64,000 nucleotides of DNA from Apus apus (GCF_020740795.1 NC_067291.1:21110780-21174779); one strand, 5' to 3'; positions 1 to 11,802 are shown, counted from the stretch's first letter. Program-made: numbers and translations. The notes: generated from the letters alone by a model not told the origin.

Positions 1-159
1 ACTCACCTGCACCATCCCACCCCCTGCCCACAGCCCCGGCAGCTGGGAGCTGCCAGTCACTTCTCTCTTTAAACAAGATGGTAGCACACACACAGAGAGC
101 AAACATTGATACCTCACACAAAATAAAAAGGTGTGTATTTTTTTATGCGCACGAATTAC
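1..159 (-). other. CTDSPL2 intron 8, partial
   Basis: Non-coding sequence following the exon 8 donor. No recognisable exon or repeat. Confidence 0.8.
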
Positions 160-246
160 CTGGTAAATGACATCTTGAAAAAGAACTGGGAACGTGAGTG
201 CAGCATCTTCTAGCTCATTTAGACTACAGTGCACTAACGTTTCATC
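160..246 (-). CDS. CTDSPL2: CTDSPL2 exon 8 (catalytic DETLV)
   Basis: This exon encodes 29 residues from [15 protein letters not shown] to LFQDVIYQ. The acceptor is CACTAG|GATGAA and the donor CCAG|GTAATT. It is in phase 0 at both ends. D295 and T297 of the catalytic signature lie at its start. The expected next exon (VYVRLRPFF-type sequence in relatives) is not present in bases 1-159. Confidence 0.95.
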
Positions 247-3200
247 CTAGTGAAAACAAAAAGGTGGCATAAAAGGAAGGAAAGACTGGAGAGAATGCTG
301 AGTATACAAGCCATTTTCTGCATCTTTATGCTCATTTTTAGGTAGGTTTCTTTAGTCTGGAAAATGTATTTCTCTGCAACTGCTGTCAAGATCGAAAAGG
401 AATTCCTAGAATGCATTATACATTTTGTTATTCTTGCTGTTTGTTTTTTTTTTTAAATCACTTAGAATTGTACTAGGGGCATAATTATAAGAAGGCATTT
501 TAATTTTGTAGGCTACCCTGTCATTCAGTTCAAATCTGCATCTGTCAGTTTGAATAATCCATCCATTCAAATGACCACTAGAGGACAAGCCCACTGCTAC
601 TGTCCGTGATAAAACAATGCTCCTGACATCACGAACAGGCTCTGAAACAACTTTCAAAACAGAGAGGATAAAACAATATTTCTATGAGTATTTTACAAAG
701 TGGTTTGTGCTCTCTAAGAATAAGAATGTTCTAAGAAGCAGAAGACAGATTCTTGCCCAATCTTGACACAAGACAGACAAAGCTGAACTTTCCTATTTAT
801 TACATACAATTATTTTCCACGTTGGATTCAGGAAAGCTTTATGGGGACAGATAACTGAGATGAAAAGCATTGTAATGCTTTTTGGTTTTTTTTAAACAGG
901 ATGTTAAGCATCCAACAAATACAGCAAGCATCCTATTCTTGCCACTATTACTGTTTTTTAAATGCAGGCCATCTTTAAATAAAAATACTATGACAATGGT
1001 GTAATATTCACTAAGGCCTTTTTGTCTAAGGCAAGCATGACCAATTCCAGCAACAGACAAAAGAAATGAAAAGCTGCACACCACCTCCTGCTTTTAGCAT
1101 GTATTTATAAAAATACTTACCAAGTCTAGAACTAATGAGAATTCTGGTGTGCTTCTTGTTTTCAGTGGAAGAGCTGGCTTCCTGTTCAGTTGTTCTTCTG
1201 TTAGTGGTGGAACATGTTTGATGAAATAGTATCTGAAAAGAACATGGATTTTGCTGTAGAAGTGCATATACATTATTTAACTGGTGATGTTGCAGCCCTA
1301 CTTCAATATTTAAGGCTGCACAAGAAACAAGTATTTTAAAAGTAAAAACCACCACATCAGTCTACACATTTTTTTAAAGTGAAGAGCTTTTGGAATTCAT
1401 GGCCACAATATAAAACTGTTCCAACTTCAATTATTCCAATCCCAAACGGAACAATTTAGTATTTTGAGTACAAACATTAGCACTTACGGATCAAAGACTT
1501 CCCAGTCTTCTTCATAGGTGGCTTCTGCATGGGCTGATGAGTAGCCACTGTCTGGAGATACTGGTGCTAAAATTCAACGAAAATGACCAAAACAACAAAT
1601 AAAACAAAAAACCACAAGAGCTAGTCTTATTAGTGCAGTTTTTAAAAGTGACAATTTGCACTTGATACACAAGTGCCTCAAGAGTGAAAAAAAACTCTCC
1701 CTGCAGCCCCAGCCTCTGGCTGCCCCTATCCCTCTGAGCCAGCCTGCTCAGCTCCTTGGGAGGCCACCAGAGCTCCAGTCACATCGTGCAGCAGATCCAC
1801 CACCTGGCCAGGCACACAGCAAGGCACAGAGGACACAGCAAGGCATCCACACGGCCTCTGATGGAGTGAGCTCCTGCAGCCATGCCCTGCTCTGAGCCAG
1901 CACAGCTCTTCCAGCCTGCAGCTTGTGCCCACCTCATGGCTGAGGAGACCTTCTGGATTGAGGCAACAGAACAGAGCAGAAGGTCTGGACCACACATCAG
2001 CCCCTCAACTCAGAGGTTAAACTCACTTACTTGAAAGGAGACCTCAACTCCCTCAGTTCTGCTTTACTACCAATGTTCTGAGGGTCTAGGAAGGACTTAG
2101 GTAACTGTAAAGAACTTGGTGCTCGCCACACACAAAGAGAAGCTGAATTTTATGGATAAAATTTTTGTCAAAAAAAAGGTATGATAAGTGTTTTGAAGAA
2201 AACATGGACCATTAATGTAGGATCCAGGTGTTTCTCATTCACCTCACTATGTTGTTCTAATATAAGGTATCAAATTGTTGCGAGTGTCTCTGTCAAGATC
2301 AGCAAGTCTAGGGTGTGTATTTTTAATATGGAGGTGGGAGGGTTCAATATTAATAAAATACCTTTCTTCTGTAAACTTTGTTTTCATTTGAAGAAGTGTT
2401 ATGAGGTCAACAGCAGCAATAAATGAGACTTGCCAAAGCTCTCTGCTGCATAAAAAGGATTTGTTTATAAAACATAAAAATCAATATTAATACTGTTTGC
2501 ATGCCCCAAGCACACGTGAAATATCAGTTTACACAAAAGGCAGGTGCCTGGGCTTCCCTAAGAGCACAAATCACACACAGCTTCAAAACCTGAGGCCAGG
2601 GTGAGCACCCAGTCCTTACCTGTTAGTGGTGGCAGGTCACGGTCATTTGCTTCCTCCACTTCTTCTAAGCCATTGTTGACAGCAGACCTGACCTGCCCTG
2701 CCTGGCTGGCGTACACTGCTCCGTTGGTCGACGTTGCTGTACTTGTAGTGATCTCATCTACCTGCTCCATATCAAGCTGCTTGACTATTTCTTCAGCTTC
2801 AACAGCTTGTCCTGGAGAGTCTGATCCTGATGTTCCTGAATGAAGATTTCAGTACACTCATGGTCATTATCTTTGGGCTGATTGTCATTACTAACCACAC
2901 CAAAAGTGTTTCAGAATAACTGAGGATGGCTGCATTCTTCAACAAAATGAAGGCCATGACAAATCCTTTATGTTTGGGACAAGGAACTTAACACTATTTT
3001 TTTAACCTCTTTTTAAATTATTTTTAAAAAACAGAAGATAAAAGCCATACTGCTAGACACTTACACCTAGGAAAATATTCTAATGTATACAAACTTATGA
3101 CTTCTCTTAGTAATGACCAACCCCTTTAAGAATTAAAGAGCCCTTTATCTGGTTGCAGTAACACTTAGCCTGTAAATCAGAATGAAAAGTGCATTGATGC

Positions 3201-6200
3201 TCAAAAGAGCTTTTTTTTTAAAAAAATAAAAATCTATCATTCTTAGCTTTAACACTATTGGCTTTTAAAATAATACTCACCATTTTTATTTGCTGGTGAA
3301 AAAAAATTGAAAACAGGAGAAAATATAGTTCCCAGTAACGTCGTTCGGGGGGGGCTGCCAGTGGAAGGATTATCTTCTAATTTTCCATTTTGCTTTACAT
3401 GCTGGTTTGTCATTTCGTAACTTCCAGCTTCTGGAAAAGAAACATTCTGAAGTGTAACACCATGCTTCTGTTTTTCACAGTTGCATCCTCTCCTTTATTG
3501 TAGGAAAAATCCCTCTTCCTTGGTTCAACTTGGTTGGCAAAATACCAGCCCAAGCATTTAACAATCTAAAAAAATCAAAGAGCTAGCTATTTAGTATCAA
3601 AATGAAAAGGAAATGCCAATTTTTAACACCATCTGAAGTTCAACACTACAGATCAGGAAGCACTCATTGTTTATTAAAGTATGCTGTAGATTAACAAATA
3701 ATAGCTTTTTAATCCTTTACACAGGCTTGATGGCAGAGGCCAGAGGCGGAGATGCTGAGCACCTTTCACAGCACACCCGGCAGGACCAGTGGGTCTCCAC
3801 CAGGTGGACACAAGGGGAACTGGCAGGTGAGCCCCAACGGCTGGACCTCCAAAACTGCACAAGATCAAGTTCATTATGCTCCACACATACACACACTCAT
3901 CAATACAATTACGAAGTAAAATAATTTTTAGTTGTTATCACAAAGGACACAGAATTAAATAAACCTTCACATTACAAAACTAGAGGAGCTGAGAGCCCGT
4001 TTCTCAGCTGGGCCCAGGTGACCTTTAGAGGTCCCTTCTGATTTGCATTTTCCTATAGATTCTATGACAAGAACCCACCTGTGTCTCTGACAAGTGCTTT
4101 CAACATCTAGGGACATTTGGTTACTTCCAACAACGGTCACAGGTTGGGAAGTCGTATTTCATTTTTTGGTGAGAAAATGGGGGAAAAGCTAAATCATAAT
4201 TATCACTGGCTTTTTTAGAATAATGATTTTAAAAGTTAAGTTCCAAAATACCTGGTCATGATCACATACCCAAATTGTTCTTACAAAGATGCAGTGGATG
4301 TGTTTGAGAAGTGATGCTCTAACTGTTGCTCAGTCTCAGAATCTTATTTGGGTGCCATTAGCCCAGCCTTGCTGTCTCTGGGGTCAGTCACAGAGCCCCC
4401 AAGAACCCCCACACTGCAGGAATGTCCTGCACTAGCAGCTGCACGACGATGGCACCACCATTCACTTGCAACAAGAGACTGAAACGTTTACACACCTCCA
4501 TTCATTTGACTTTTCCGTCGTACTCGAGAGATCTGTTTATTAGGCTTTTCTCCTGCTTGAGGCGTGGATGTAATCAAGTTGTTATCTATATCCCGTTCAA
4601 TTCTACTTCTTTTTGCAGGATTTTCTCTTTCTTCCTTAAAATAGAAAAGGGCAAAAAAGAAACATACTGAATAGTGCCTCTTTTCTGCACCAAATAGCAC
4701 CAGGAAACATTGGCTGTTAGAGAAAGTTTCACCAAAGATCAGTTTATTTTCCACTTCCAGATGCAGAATATGCAAATTGTATCTGGCCAGATGGGATTTT
4801 AAACTCACTTAAACTGACACAACTCAAGGAAAATAGCAAAGTAATGGGAAAGAAAACTGCACTTGTAACTTGTGTGACAGAAAAACTGTCTCTGAGTGCT
4901 ATTTCACTGGATAGTCAATTTATAAATATTTGTAAGTGATGGGGAGTTTGGGAAATGCAGGGACAAGGCAACTGAACTTTTCTCAAACTTATTTCTCTGC
5001 TTGTTAAATAACCAAGAAGTAAACTGCACAACAATATCCCATATGGAATTCTCCACCAAGCTCCCCACGTGAAGTGGCTTCCTAAATTGTCCACGAGTCC
5101 AGGATATGCTGCTGTTCAACCTGTACCAGGCTGCAGGTCACAAACCTGAGCAGTTAACACTGGTGCAAGGAAGGGTTATGACCCAATGGCTCCTCTTACC
5201 TCTCAGTAAATGCCTGTTCCCCCCTGGGGCACTGACATGAACAACACAGAACTAAACACTTTTGCACATTTTCTGCACGTGAGCACAGGTGCTGAAGACA
5301 GGTTCCTTCCCCTTTTCCCCAAAGCACCTACTACAACTTAGTAAGAGGGCAATCTGAAATCTAAAGCATGACCATACAGAGCAGGTTGAAATGTCAGGTG
5401 TGAGGAAATGCAAAATGAACCAAATTAAATATCAAAATAAATAACAAGGCCACAGACCATATAAAAGTTAATTAAAACTTCAATTTTAGAATTACAGTAT
5501 TACCTTTCTGGAGCAGCAGTTTCACATCTTTAAAGAGAAAAGAGAAAAACAGTTTGCGTGCTCCGTAAAGAAAGTAAACAGACCTTTTAGAGCAATTCAT
5601 CTAACTCCCATGCTAACAGCACAGCAGCTAAAGGAAGCACTAACACACACGGAAATCTATTAACATCCACATCAGAAGTGAACACCAATGGAACCAAAAG
5701 CTTCCTGCTGGCAATATCCTCGACCAACAACCTTGGTGAGAACAATCTAATTACCACCACTTAGAATTAGTAATATGGTATATATCATAAATCCATAAAA
5801 TGAGGGAAAACAGGTGCCTCACTGAGCTGGCACAAGCACAGCAAGTCACCTCATCTTCTAGGTCATTTGTTCAAATGCTCCACACCAGCAGAAAAAAAAA
5901 AAGAGCTAAATTAATTAACTTCTAAAAGCTATCCATTGGCCTTCATAAAATGGGCTGTGCTCTCATGCTGATGTACAGAAAACAAGAGTGGAAACATTAC
6001 AGAAGTTACAATGGAAGCAGGAAATCTGGCTGATGGTATCAGCAGAGGCATGAAGAATTCTCTGCATCTGGAGATCCCTTTCATCCTCCAGAAGGGGAGC
6101 CACCACGATGTGGTGGGAAAGCTCACACTGCTGAGCCCACCTTGTACTAGTTAACAGAATTCAAAGGTGAGATTAGAACGTTATTGTGCTACTTGGTTTA

Positions 6201-8230
6201 TATACTGACAATTGTATTGCAGAGATACAGAATTAAATAAACTTGTTATATGGATTTATGTAACACACTATTTGAATGCTGTGATCTACTCAATTCACCA
6301 TAACCTCTTCCTACCAATAACTGCCACCAGGAACGTGGCCATGTCACAGATGTCACACATTTGGTTGCTTCAGGCTGTTTTCAAAAGGATGCACATACTG
6401 AGGAATGGCCTGACCTGGTCCTGAAGCAGTGACATCACCCTTGAAGGCCACATGATTTCTGGTAGTGCTAGAACCCCCAAAATCTAACTAGTTCAGAGGA
6501 TATTTGATGTTACCATTTGCAAATGCTAACAGTACTTCCTGTACACAGACATGTATCAGTTTTTCCAGGTCTGTCAGATTTGTCCTTTTGTAGATGGCAA
6601 AAGCTACTGCACACTCCTCACTGCTGCTGCCCTGCAAAACACCTGAGGATCAGACCTACTCCCCATCCAAATCCAAAGAGCCAACCTTCAGTCTCTGGTT
6701 CTTCTGACTAAATACCTGTAAGTTGTTGGGTTTTTTTAGGTTTTGTTTGTTTAAAGAGTATTCCTAATGAGACACCTTCAAAATACCAGAGAAATAACCT
6801 ATTACTGTGATTGACATTGTCAAGACACACTTGCTCCAAACACATTTTATTGCCATAAATCCATATAACCTCCGTGGTGATTTAGATTTTAGCATATCCA
6901 GGAACAAATTACTCTGCAAGTTGCACACACAGACTATCTCCAAGAGTCCTAACGTTTCCATGGCAGCCACAAGAATACTTTGTGAAGGCATCATTGGAAG
7001 ATGGGCTGGCAGTATCAATATCGTGCCATGCTAATGCCACTGGAACCACTCCAAGCCCTGCTACAGGCACAGGAGGGGACATGAAAGGAAATAGGAGAAA
7101 AATGTGGACATTTTATATTAAAAAACCTGTCAAGAAAAAAAAAAAAAGGATTGAAATGTAATCCAAAGATTTGGGAGAGGGAGAGATGAGGGGAAGAAAG
7201 TGATTTTGCAGCCAAAATGTTGCACTACTGAGCTGCAATATAGATGCTGAATGTAAAACAGATTAATTCTCCTGGTTTAATGAACAACAAAACGTAAGTA
7301 GATTTAACCATATATCTTTACTGAAATATTTCTTTGTTGGTAAATCAAAGTTTCCATGACAGATAATTAACACATGCCATGAAATATTAAATTGCACTCT
7401 CTTTTTGACAACTTCAGAGTACGCTGTTACTGTAAACTATTTCAGCTTCAGTTGTTACTAAGTTGTCATTTCAACACAGTTCAAAACCCAGAAAATATAT
7501 CTAGATTTATACAGTTTTTATTTATCATCTAGTTAACCTGGGACACATTTTAGTTAAGTTCCGACTTCTTGGCTAGTCTTTAGTTCCAACTTCTTGGCTA
7601 CTCCTTGGCTATTCCTTAAAATGTACAGCTACATAATGTCAATATCCTGACTGCTGGAACTGAACAAAGTTGTTTATTTAACAGCAAATTTTGCTTACAG
7701 ATTTGCTTTTCTTAGTTGCCAGTACTGGCAATTCCCAAATTCAAGGAATCCTTATAACAGAATTTTTACACCAACACTTCCACAAAGAAACACCTAGGTA
7801 ATAAATCCTGTGATGTATTGGATTGTCTTAAATATGCCTACAATTGACTCCTCCAGGATCTGAAAGCCTGCTTTTTAAAAATTATGTGTTACCTGACAAC
7901 TGGCAGAGGAACTTCTTGCTTTCCAGTTCTTTACATGAAGGCATCACATGTATTTATTCCTAACAGAAATGGGTTTAAATCCAATGTAACCCCCCAAGCC
8001 CAAGCCAAGCCCCGCAGCAGCAGCGGCTGCTGGCGTACCTTGGGTGTGCTTCCTTTAATGAACTTTTTGATTGAAGACAACAAGCCGGTTTCATTTTTCT
8101 GTGGTTTCCCCCCTCCCCCAGGTAGGCTCTCTTCCACCTCCGAGCGTTTCCTCTTGGCCCTCAGTGCACGCTGGGTGTGGATGGGATGTGCCTGCTGAGA
8201 AGCCTTCCGCGTCCTCAGCCTCATCTTCAT
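160..8230 (-). CDS. CTDSPL2: CTDSPL2 (SCP4), N-terminal part, seven coding exons, gene runs off left edge
   Basis: This gene encodes an FCP/SCP-family (HAD superfamily) serine/threonine phosphatase. Coding exons in order are 8230-8039, 4634-4496, 3430-3281, 2835-2620, 1566-1488, 1232-1121 and 246-160, and the frame is kept at every junction. The predicted protein begins [11 protein letters not shown] and matches what I know of human CTDSPL2 along its length: a basic N-terminus, the block [16 protein letters not shown], a basic RVRRKSQ stretch, a Ser/Thr-rich linker with [10 protein letters not shown], then the catalytic start. The phosphatase signature DLDETLV is at about residues 293-299, with the nucleophile and acid-base Asp at 293 and 295. 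About 323 of an expected 460-470 residues are present; the rest of the catalytic domain is outside the window. The long disordered N-terminus is what separates this paralogue from the short SCP1-3 phosphatases. Downstream of GOLM2 on the same strand, as in human. Confidence 0.96.
247..1120 (-). other. CTDSPL2 intron 7
   Basis: AT-rich intron of 874 bp that interrupts the catalytic DxDxT motif. Nothing else recognised. Confidence 0.85.
1121..1232 (-). CDS. CTDSPL2: CTDSPL2 exon 7 (start of phosphatase domain)
   Basis: This exon encodes residues 258-294 (P257 is split): [20 protein letters not shown] through EFSLVLDL. The acceptor is TTTCAG|ATACTA and the donor CTTG|GTAAGT. The last two residues, DL, are the first half of the catalytic DxDxT motif. 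Confidence 0.95.
1488..1566 (-). CDS. CTDSPL2: CTDSPL2 exon 6
   Basis: A short exon encoding residues 232-256 (A231 is split): [20 protein letters not shown] then WEVFD. The acceptor is TTTTAG|CACCAG and the donor ATCC|GTAAGT. Start phase 1, end phase 2. It leads into the phosphatase domain. Confidence 0.95.
1567..2619 (-). other. CTDSPL2 intron 5
   Basis: An intron with a locally GC-rich patch at about 1690-1990 in otherwise AT-rich sequence. Short open frames there look like chance. Nothing else recognised. Confidence 0.8.
2620..2835 (-). CDS. CTDSPL2: CTDSPL2 exon 5
   Basis: This exon encodes residues 160-230: an acidic piece ([19 protein letters not shown]), a Ser/Thr run ([10 protein letters not shown]) and the end DRDLPPLT. 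The acceptor is ATTCAG|GAACA and the donor ACAG|GTAAGG. Its 216 bp are phase 1 at both ends. The piece looks disordered and is the least conserved relative to human. Confidence 0.95.
2836..3280 (-). other. CTDSPL2 intron 4
   Basis: AT-rich intron of 445 bp with A- and T-runs. No repeat recognised. Confidence 0.8.
3281..3430 (-). CDS. CTDSPL2: CTDSPL2 exon 4
   Basis: This exon encodes residues 110-158 (E109 is split), starting [15 protein letters not shown] and containing a hydrophobic [17 protein letters not shown] block. The acceptor is TTCCAG|AAGCTG and the donor AATG|GTGAGT. It is 150 bp and phase 1 at both ends, so it could be skipped without breaking frame. Confidence 0.95.
3431..4495 (-). 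other. CTDSPL2 intron 3
   Basis: Intron of 1065 bp. It carries a degenerate CR1 tail near 3975-4065 and otherwise nothing recognised. Confidence 0.8.
3975..4065 (+). repeat. Degenerate CR1 3' end
   Basis: The sequence has the order of a CR1 tail: GACCTTTAGAGGTCCCTTCT followed by a short spacer and GATTCTATGAC. It is heavily diverged and only the last ~90 bp are present. Confidence 0.55.
4496..4634 (-). CDS. CTDSPL2: CTDSPL2 exon 3
   Basis: This exon encodes residues 63-108, beginning [15 protein letters not shown] and ending RRKSQMNG plus one base. The acceptor is TTTTAAG|GAAGAA and the donor is GGAG|GTGTGT, which is weak at +4/+5. The segment is highly charged and lysine/arginine-rich, with possible nuclear-localisation character (inference). 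Start phase 0, end phase 1. Confidence 0.95.
5504..5527 (-). other. Candidate 24-nt microexon with stop codon
   Basis: On the minus strand a long pyrimidine tract (TTTTTCTCTTTTCTCTTTAAAG) is followed by 24 nt and a good donor AAAG|GTAATA. Inserted between exon 2 and exon 3 it would be read ATG TGA and stop translation after GSTPK. Either an unused pseudo-exon or a poison exon. Confidence 0.3.
7556..7610 (+). repeat. Imperfect 25-bp tandem duplication
   Basis: Two copies with period 25 share TTCC(G/A)ACTTCTTGGCTA, followed by a third partial CTTGGCTATTCC. A small local duplication in intron 2. Confidence 0.7.
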
Positions 8231-8247
8231 CTGTGCCACATGTACAG
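8039..8247 (-). CDS. CTDSPL2: CTDSPL2 exon 2 (first coding exon)
   Basis: A pyrimidine-rich acceptor precedes 8247 and the donor is AAG|GTACGC after 8039. The human-equivalent start is the ATG at 8224-8222 (residues 1-62). Another in-frame ATG lies two codons earlier at 8230-8228 (MKMRLRT). The 8224 ATG has an A at -3 and a better context than the 8230 ATG, so it is preferred. The exon ends in phase 0 after GSTPK. The leader bases 8247-8231 carry a tiny upstream ORF (see separate entry). Confidence 0.95.
8227..8241 (-). other. Four-codon upstream ORF overlapping the first CTDSPL2 ATG
   Basis: The exon 2 leader contains ATG TGG CAC AGA TGA. Its stop codon overlaps the first in-frame ATG of the main ORF in an ATGA arrangement (8230-8227). 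The upstream ATG has a poor context (T at -3, T at +4). Such a layout could allow leaky scanning or termination-reinitiation; that role is inference. Confidence 0.6.
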
Positions 8248-11182
8248 CTGGAAAAGGGGAAACAACAAGACTTAAGTCACTGAAGAACCATATTAAGCTT
8301 CAGATCATGAATTAAAAAAATTATGTAATGCTGACAGTGTTCCAAGGCACCCAGCTTCCACATCCATATGTATGGCCTGATTTAAATCAAAGGGAAGAGC
8401 TATTTACGTTAAAGCCTAACGTTGGCAGGAGAACAAATGGATATAATCTGGCCACGGATACATCCAACCATTAGGTCAATGAGGTTTTTGCATAACCCTC
8501 CAATCTGAGCAGTAGGAACAAAAGGTCTACCTGCTTGTAGGATGAAATGGACTGTGTGGTACCTGGTGTCTTCAGCATCAAATCACTAGACTCAGTGACC
8601 TAGGCAGTCCTTTCCAGCTCTGTGTTCCTCACAATATTTCATTTTAAGTCTCTACATTAAATTTGAGATGAGGCATAAATCTACATTCGTGTCAAGTGTT
8701 CACAGAAGAAGAAACCATAAATGAGACTGCACTCAATATGGGTGAGGATATAGCAGCTCAACAGAGGAACCCAAGATTGATCTCCAATACCACTCTATTT
8801 GGGAATACAATTAGACCTCAGGAAGACTCATGTAAGGGCAATATTATTGAAGCAGAGTAAAAGGCCATTCCAGGCAATGTGTCTCATTTATCTCCAACCT
8901 TCCACTGGACTGCTGGTACAGTCCAATATGTGCACAAATGTAACTGCTTTTCTGGACTGAGGAATATACCTTCTCCAGCTGACTGAAGCTCATACTTGGG
9001 TTGATTTGAATGGGACTGACTACTCATGTGCTCAAGATTATGCATATACTGGATCAGGAGCAGGAAAAAGCATTAGCAGCAAATCCATCTTAATTTTAAT
9101 GCACAGAAATACTGGGAAGAAAGTAACACACATTTCCTAGCTGAAGTAATTACAAAAAGCATATTTTTAAAGAATGCTTGTCACGATAGGAATGAGCATC
9201 TGCTGTCCTGAAGTTCATTTAGCATGTATCTCATTGCTGAATAGATAATCTACAACATTTAAAATATAAGTCATGTCACAACACCCGACTTGCTTAGGAA
9301 AAGCAACAGTGGCACTGGTGTGAGTCACAGACACAGACACACTGGGACCACATTTCCAAAAGCAGCCTGAAAACCGTACCCAGCTGCACTTGTTCACAGC
9401 TAGATACACCTCAAACTCAACTGCAAGGTGTTCCAGCTAATGAAAAACACCATAACTACCCACACTATCTTTAGAAGGTCTAGCAAAAAAAAGTATTCAG
9501 CTGGCATTGTCAGGAGTGCAAGAGTCTAGTGACATATAATATTTGCTTTAACCGCCAGCAAACACTGGATTTCATTTTTCATAGGTACGTGTCCAGCATT
9601 TTTCATCAGCAGTTAATACAACTGTTCACAGATGGAAAAGGACAAGTCCAGATTCTTCAATGATTGAATAACTACAGCAAAAGGGGACTGACATGGGAGA
9701 TTGAAGGAAAGACACCAGAAACCACAGCCTACGTGTATAAAAACCGGTTCCTTATAATCTTGCGCCCTCTAGTAACGGAAGCATTGAAACTCTGAGGCCA
9801 GAGTATCCTTTTGTTATTAATATTTGCAGTAGAATTTGCATTTCATTTAAAGGAACCTACTGCACGTGGAAAAAATAAAGCAGAGAAATAATTACAAAAA
9901 GTCCCCAAAGATTTTAATCCAATATTCTGTTCCTACTCCTTGCCACTAGAAAAAGACAAAAATAACAATAGAAAGATGTAAAATAAATATGCCTGTCACT
10001 AGGTATGACTTACTAAAAAAGAACAATTACATATAAAGTTTCTCAGTGCTCTTGTATGTGAGAGATGAACTAATTCACAACCCTAGCAGGAAATACAGCC
10101 TGAGAGAGAAAACGGCCTGAGAGACATAATTTTAAAGCAAATAGTTTAAATGTACCAGTGTTTCAAGTTAAATAGTTAGTAATTTGTTGGAATGAAGTTA
10201 GAGAAAAACAACACTGTTTTGCATTGTTGAAAATATTCTTAAAACTCTCCAAGGAGCTCTAGTCCTTCTATGCTTTGGAAAGGGAATTTTATTAGCAGTA
10301 TTATCAACCTATTTAGGCATTAATTTGGTTGAATTATAACTCTCTGAAATTCTCCAACCTGTCTATGGCAAGGAGACCCAGATCACAGGCAGCAATCTCC
10401 AAGATAGAGAAGTGAGCAGAGCAGGAGAGCAGACAGCAGAGCCATCAACACTTCAGCCATCCCAGCTTCAACTGGTTTCAAATGGGTCCCAAAAGCCACG
10501 GCATGACGGGCTCCTCCAGATCTCCAACACGCCAGTCACCCAGCCCTGTGCCATCCAGGAGGAGTAACTGGTCCTTCTTTGTATTCCACAGGTTGAATTT
10601 ATGTTTGCAGTCCTTCCTGCCAGAAAGCCCTGGAAGCCAGGCACAGGAACAGTGCAACGAGGCAGCCTGTACCTGCAAAGGTCTCCTGGGTATAGGAAAC
10701 ATATTTATGCTGAGAAGTTGAGGAGAAGTGGTAAAAGGGGAATAAAATCAGAAAGATACTGGAAAAAAGGTACAAGAATTTGTAATCATCAGAGCAAACT
10801 TCTCAACAGTACTTTAAGATATGGTAGGATGACATCAGGGAACCTCGTGGCTTGCTCCTGCTCCCTCCTCCTTTCTTTCCCACACTCATTTCAGAGTCTG
10901 CCTCCCCCTCCAAGCCCGGGCCAGCTCGCTGGGCTAACAGGGGAACAATTACTTCATTTTTATGCCAGTTTAAATCAATGGGCATCCAAGTAACGCAACA
11001 GAGCAGGTGCAGGAGAAGAATACACAGCATACCTTGGAAGCTGACTAGGACAGGGAGCCAGAGGTGGATGGAGGGAAGGCGGGTGTCACCAGAGGCTCCA
11101 TTCCCAGCGCAAAAGCAGTCAGTCCCACCAACTGCATTCCAAGAATTCTCTTATCTCTGTGACATCATAACGAAATAATTTA

Positions 11183-11770
11183 GCTTGGAAAACACCCTTA
11201 ACAACATTGAGTTCAACCATTAACCCAGCACTGCCAAGGCCAACACTAACCCACATCCCTCAGCACCACATCTGCACGGCTTGGAAATCCTTCCAGGGAT
11301 GGGGACTCCACCACTGCCCTGGGCAGCCTGTGCCAGGGCCTGACAATGCTTTGGGGAAGAAATTGTTCCCAATATCCATTCTAAACCTCCCCTGAGCAAC
11401 TTCAGGACATTTCCCCTTGTCCTGTCACTTGTTCCTTGGGAGAAGAGATTGGCGCCTCCTGGTTCCAACCTCCCTTCAGGCAGTTGCAGAGCCAGCAGGT
11501 CTCCCCTCAGCCTCTTTGTCTCCAGGCTGGACTCCCCCAGCTCCCTCAGCTGCTCCTGGGCAGACTTGTGTTCCAGCCCCTTCCTCAGCTCCACTGCCTT
11601 TCTCTGGACAAGCTCCAGGCCCTCCATGTCCTTCTTGTTGTGAAGGTCCCAAAACTGACCCCAGAATTCCAGGTGTGGCCTCACCAGTGCCCAGCACAGG
11701 GGGTGATCTCTGCCCTGGTCCTGTTGGCCACACCAGTGCTGATATAAGCCAAGATGCTGCATACAACCTC
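11183..11770 (-). mobile_element. CR1 LINE fragment
   Basis: This is the 3' part of a CR1-type element in minus orientation. Seen from the plus strand it opens with GAGTTCAACCATTAACCCAG and continues with the characteristic GGGATGGGGACTCCACCACT and CCTGGGCAGCCTGTGCCAGG blocks. It is 5' truncated, non-coding apart from broken frames, and touches a second CR1 at its right side. Confidence 0.85.
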
Positions 11771-11802
11771 ATACAACTGGCCTTGGCCCATCAATCCAGT
11801 GT

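Larger units (their letters stand above)
4635..8038 (-). other. CTDSPL2 intron 2
   Basis: Intron of 3.4 kb. It contains a possible 24-nt microexon (5504-5527) and an imperfect 25-bp tandem duplication (7556-7610). Otherwise AT-rich with no recognised element. Confidence 0.8.

Noticed and set aside
1-12. Donor-like GCAGGTGAGT on the minus strand at the window edge, possibly CTDSPL2 exon 9
   Set aside because: The preceding sequence does not encode the conserved residues expected after VIYQ and no matching acceptor is seen, so it was not called an exon.
8536-8640. CR1-like tail (CTAGACTCAGTGACC, CCTTTCCAGCTCTGTG)
   Set aside because: Only loosely matches the CR1/L3 3' end. Too diverged to call by eye.
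10478-10702. Minus-strand frame with protein-like stretch (KKDQLLLLDGTGLGDW)
   Set aside because: No family recognised, overlaps an equally long plus-strand frame, and no clear splice signals. Treated as chance in intron 1.
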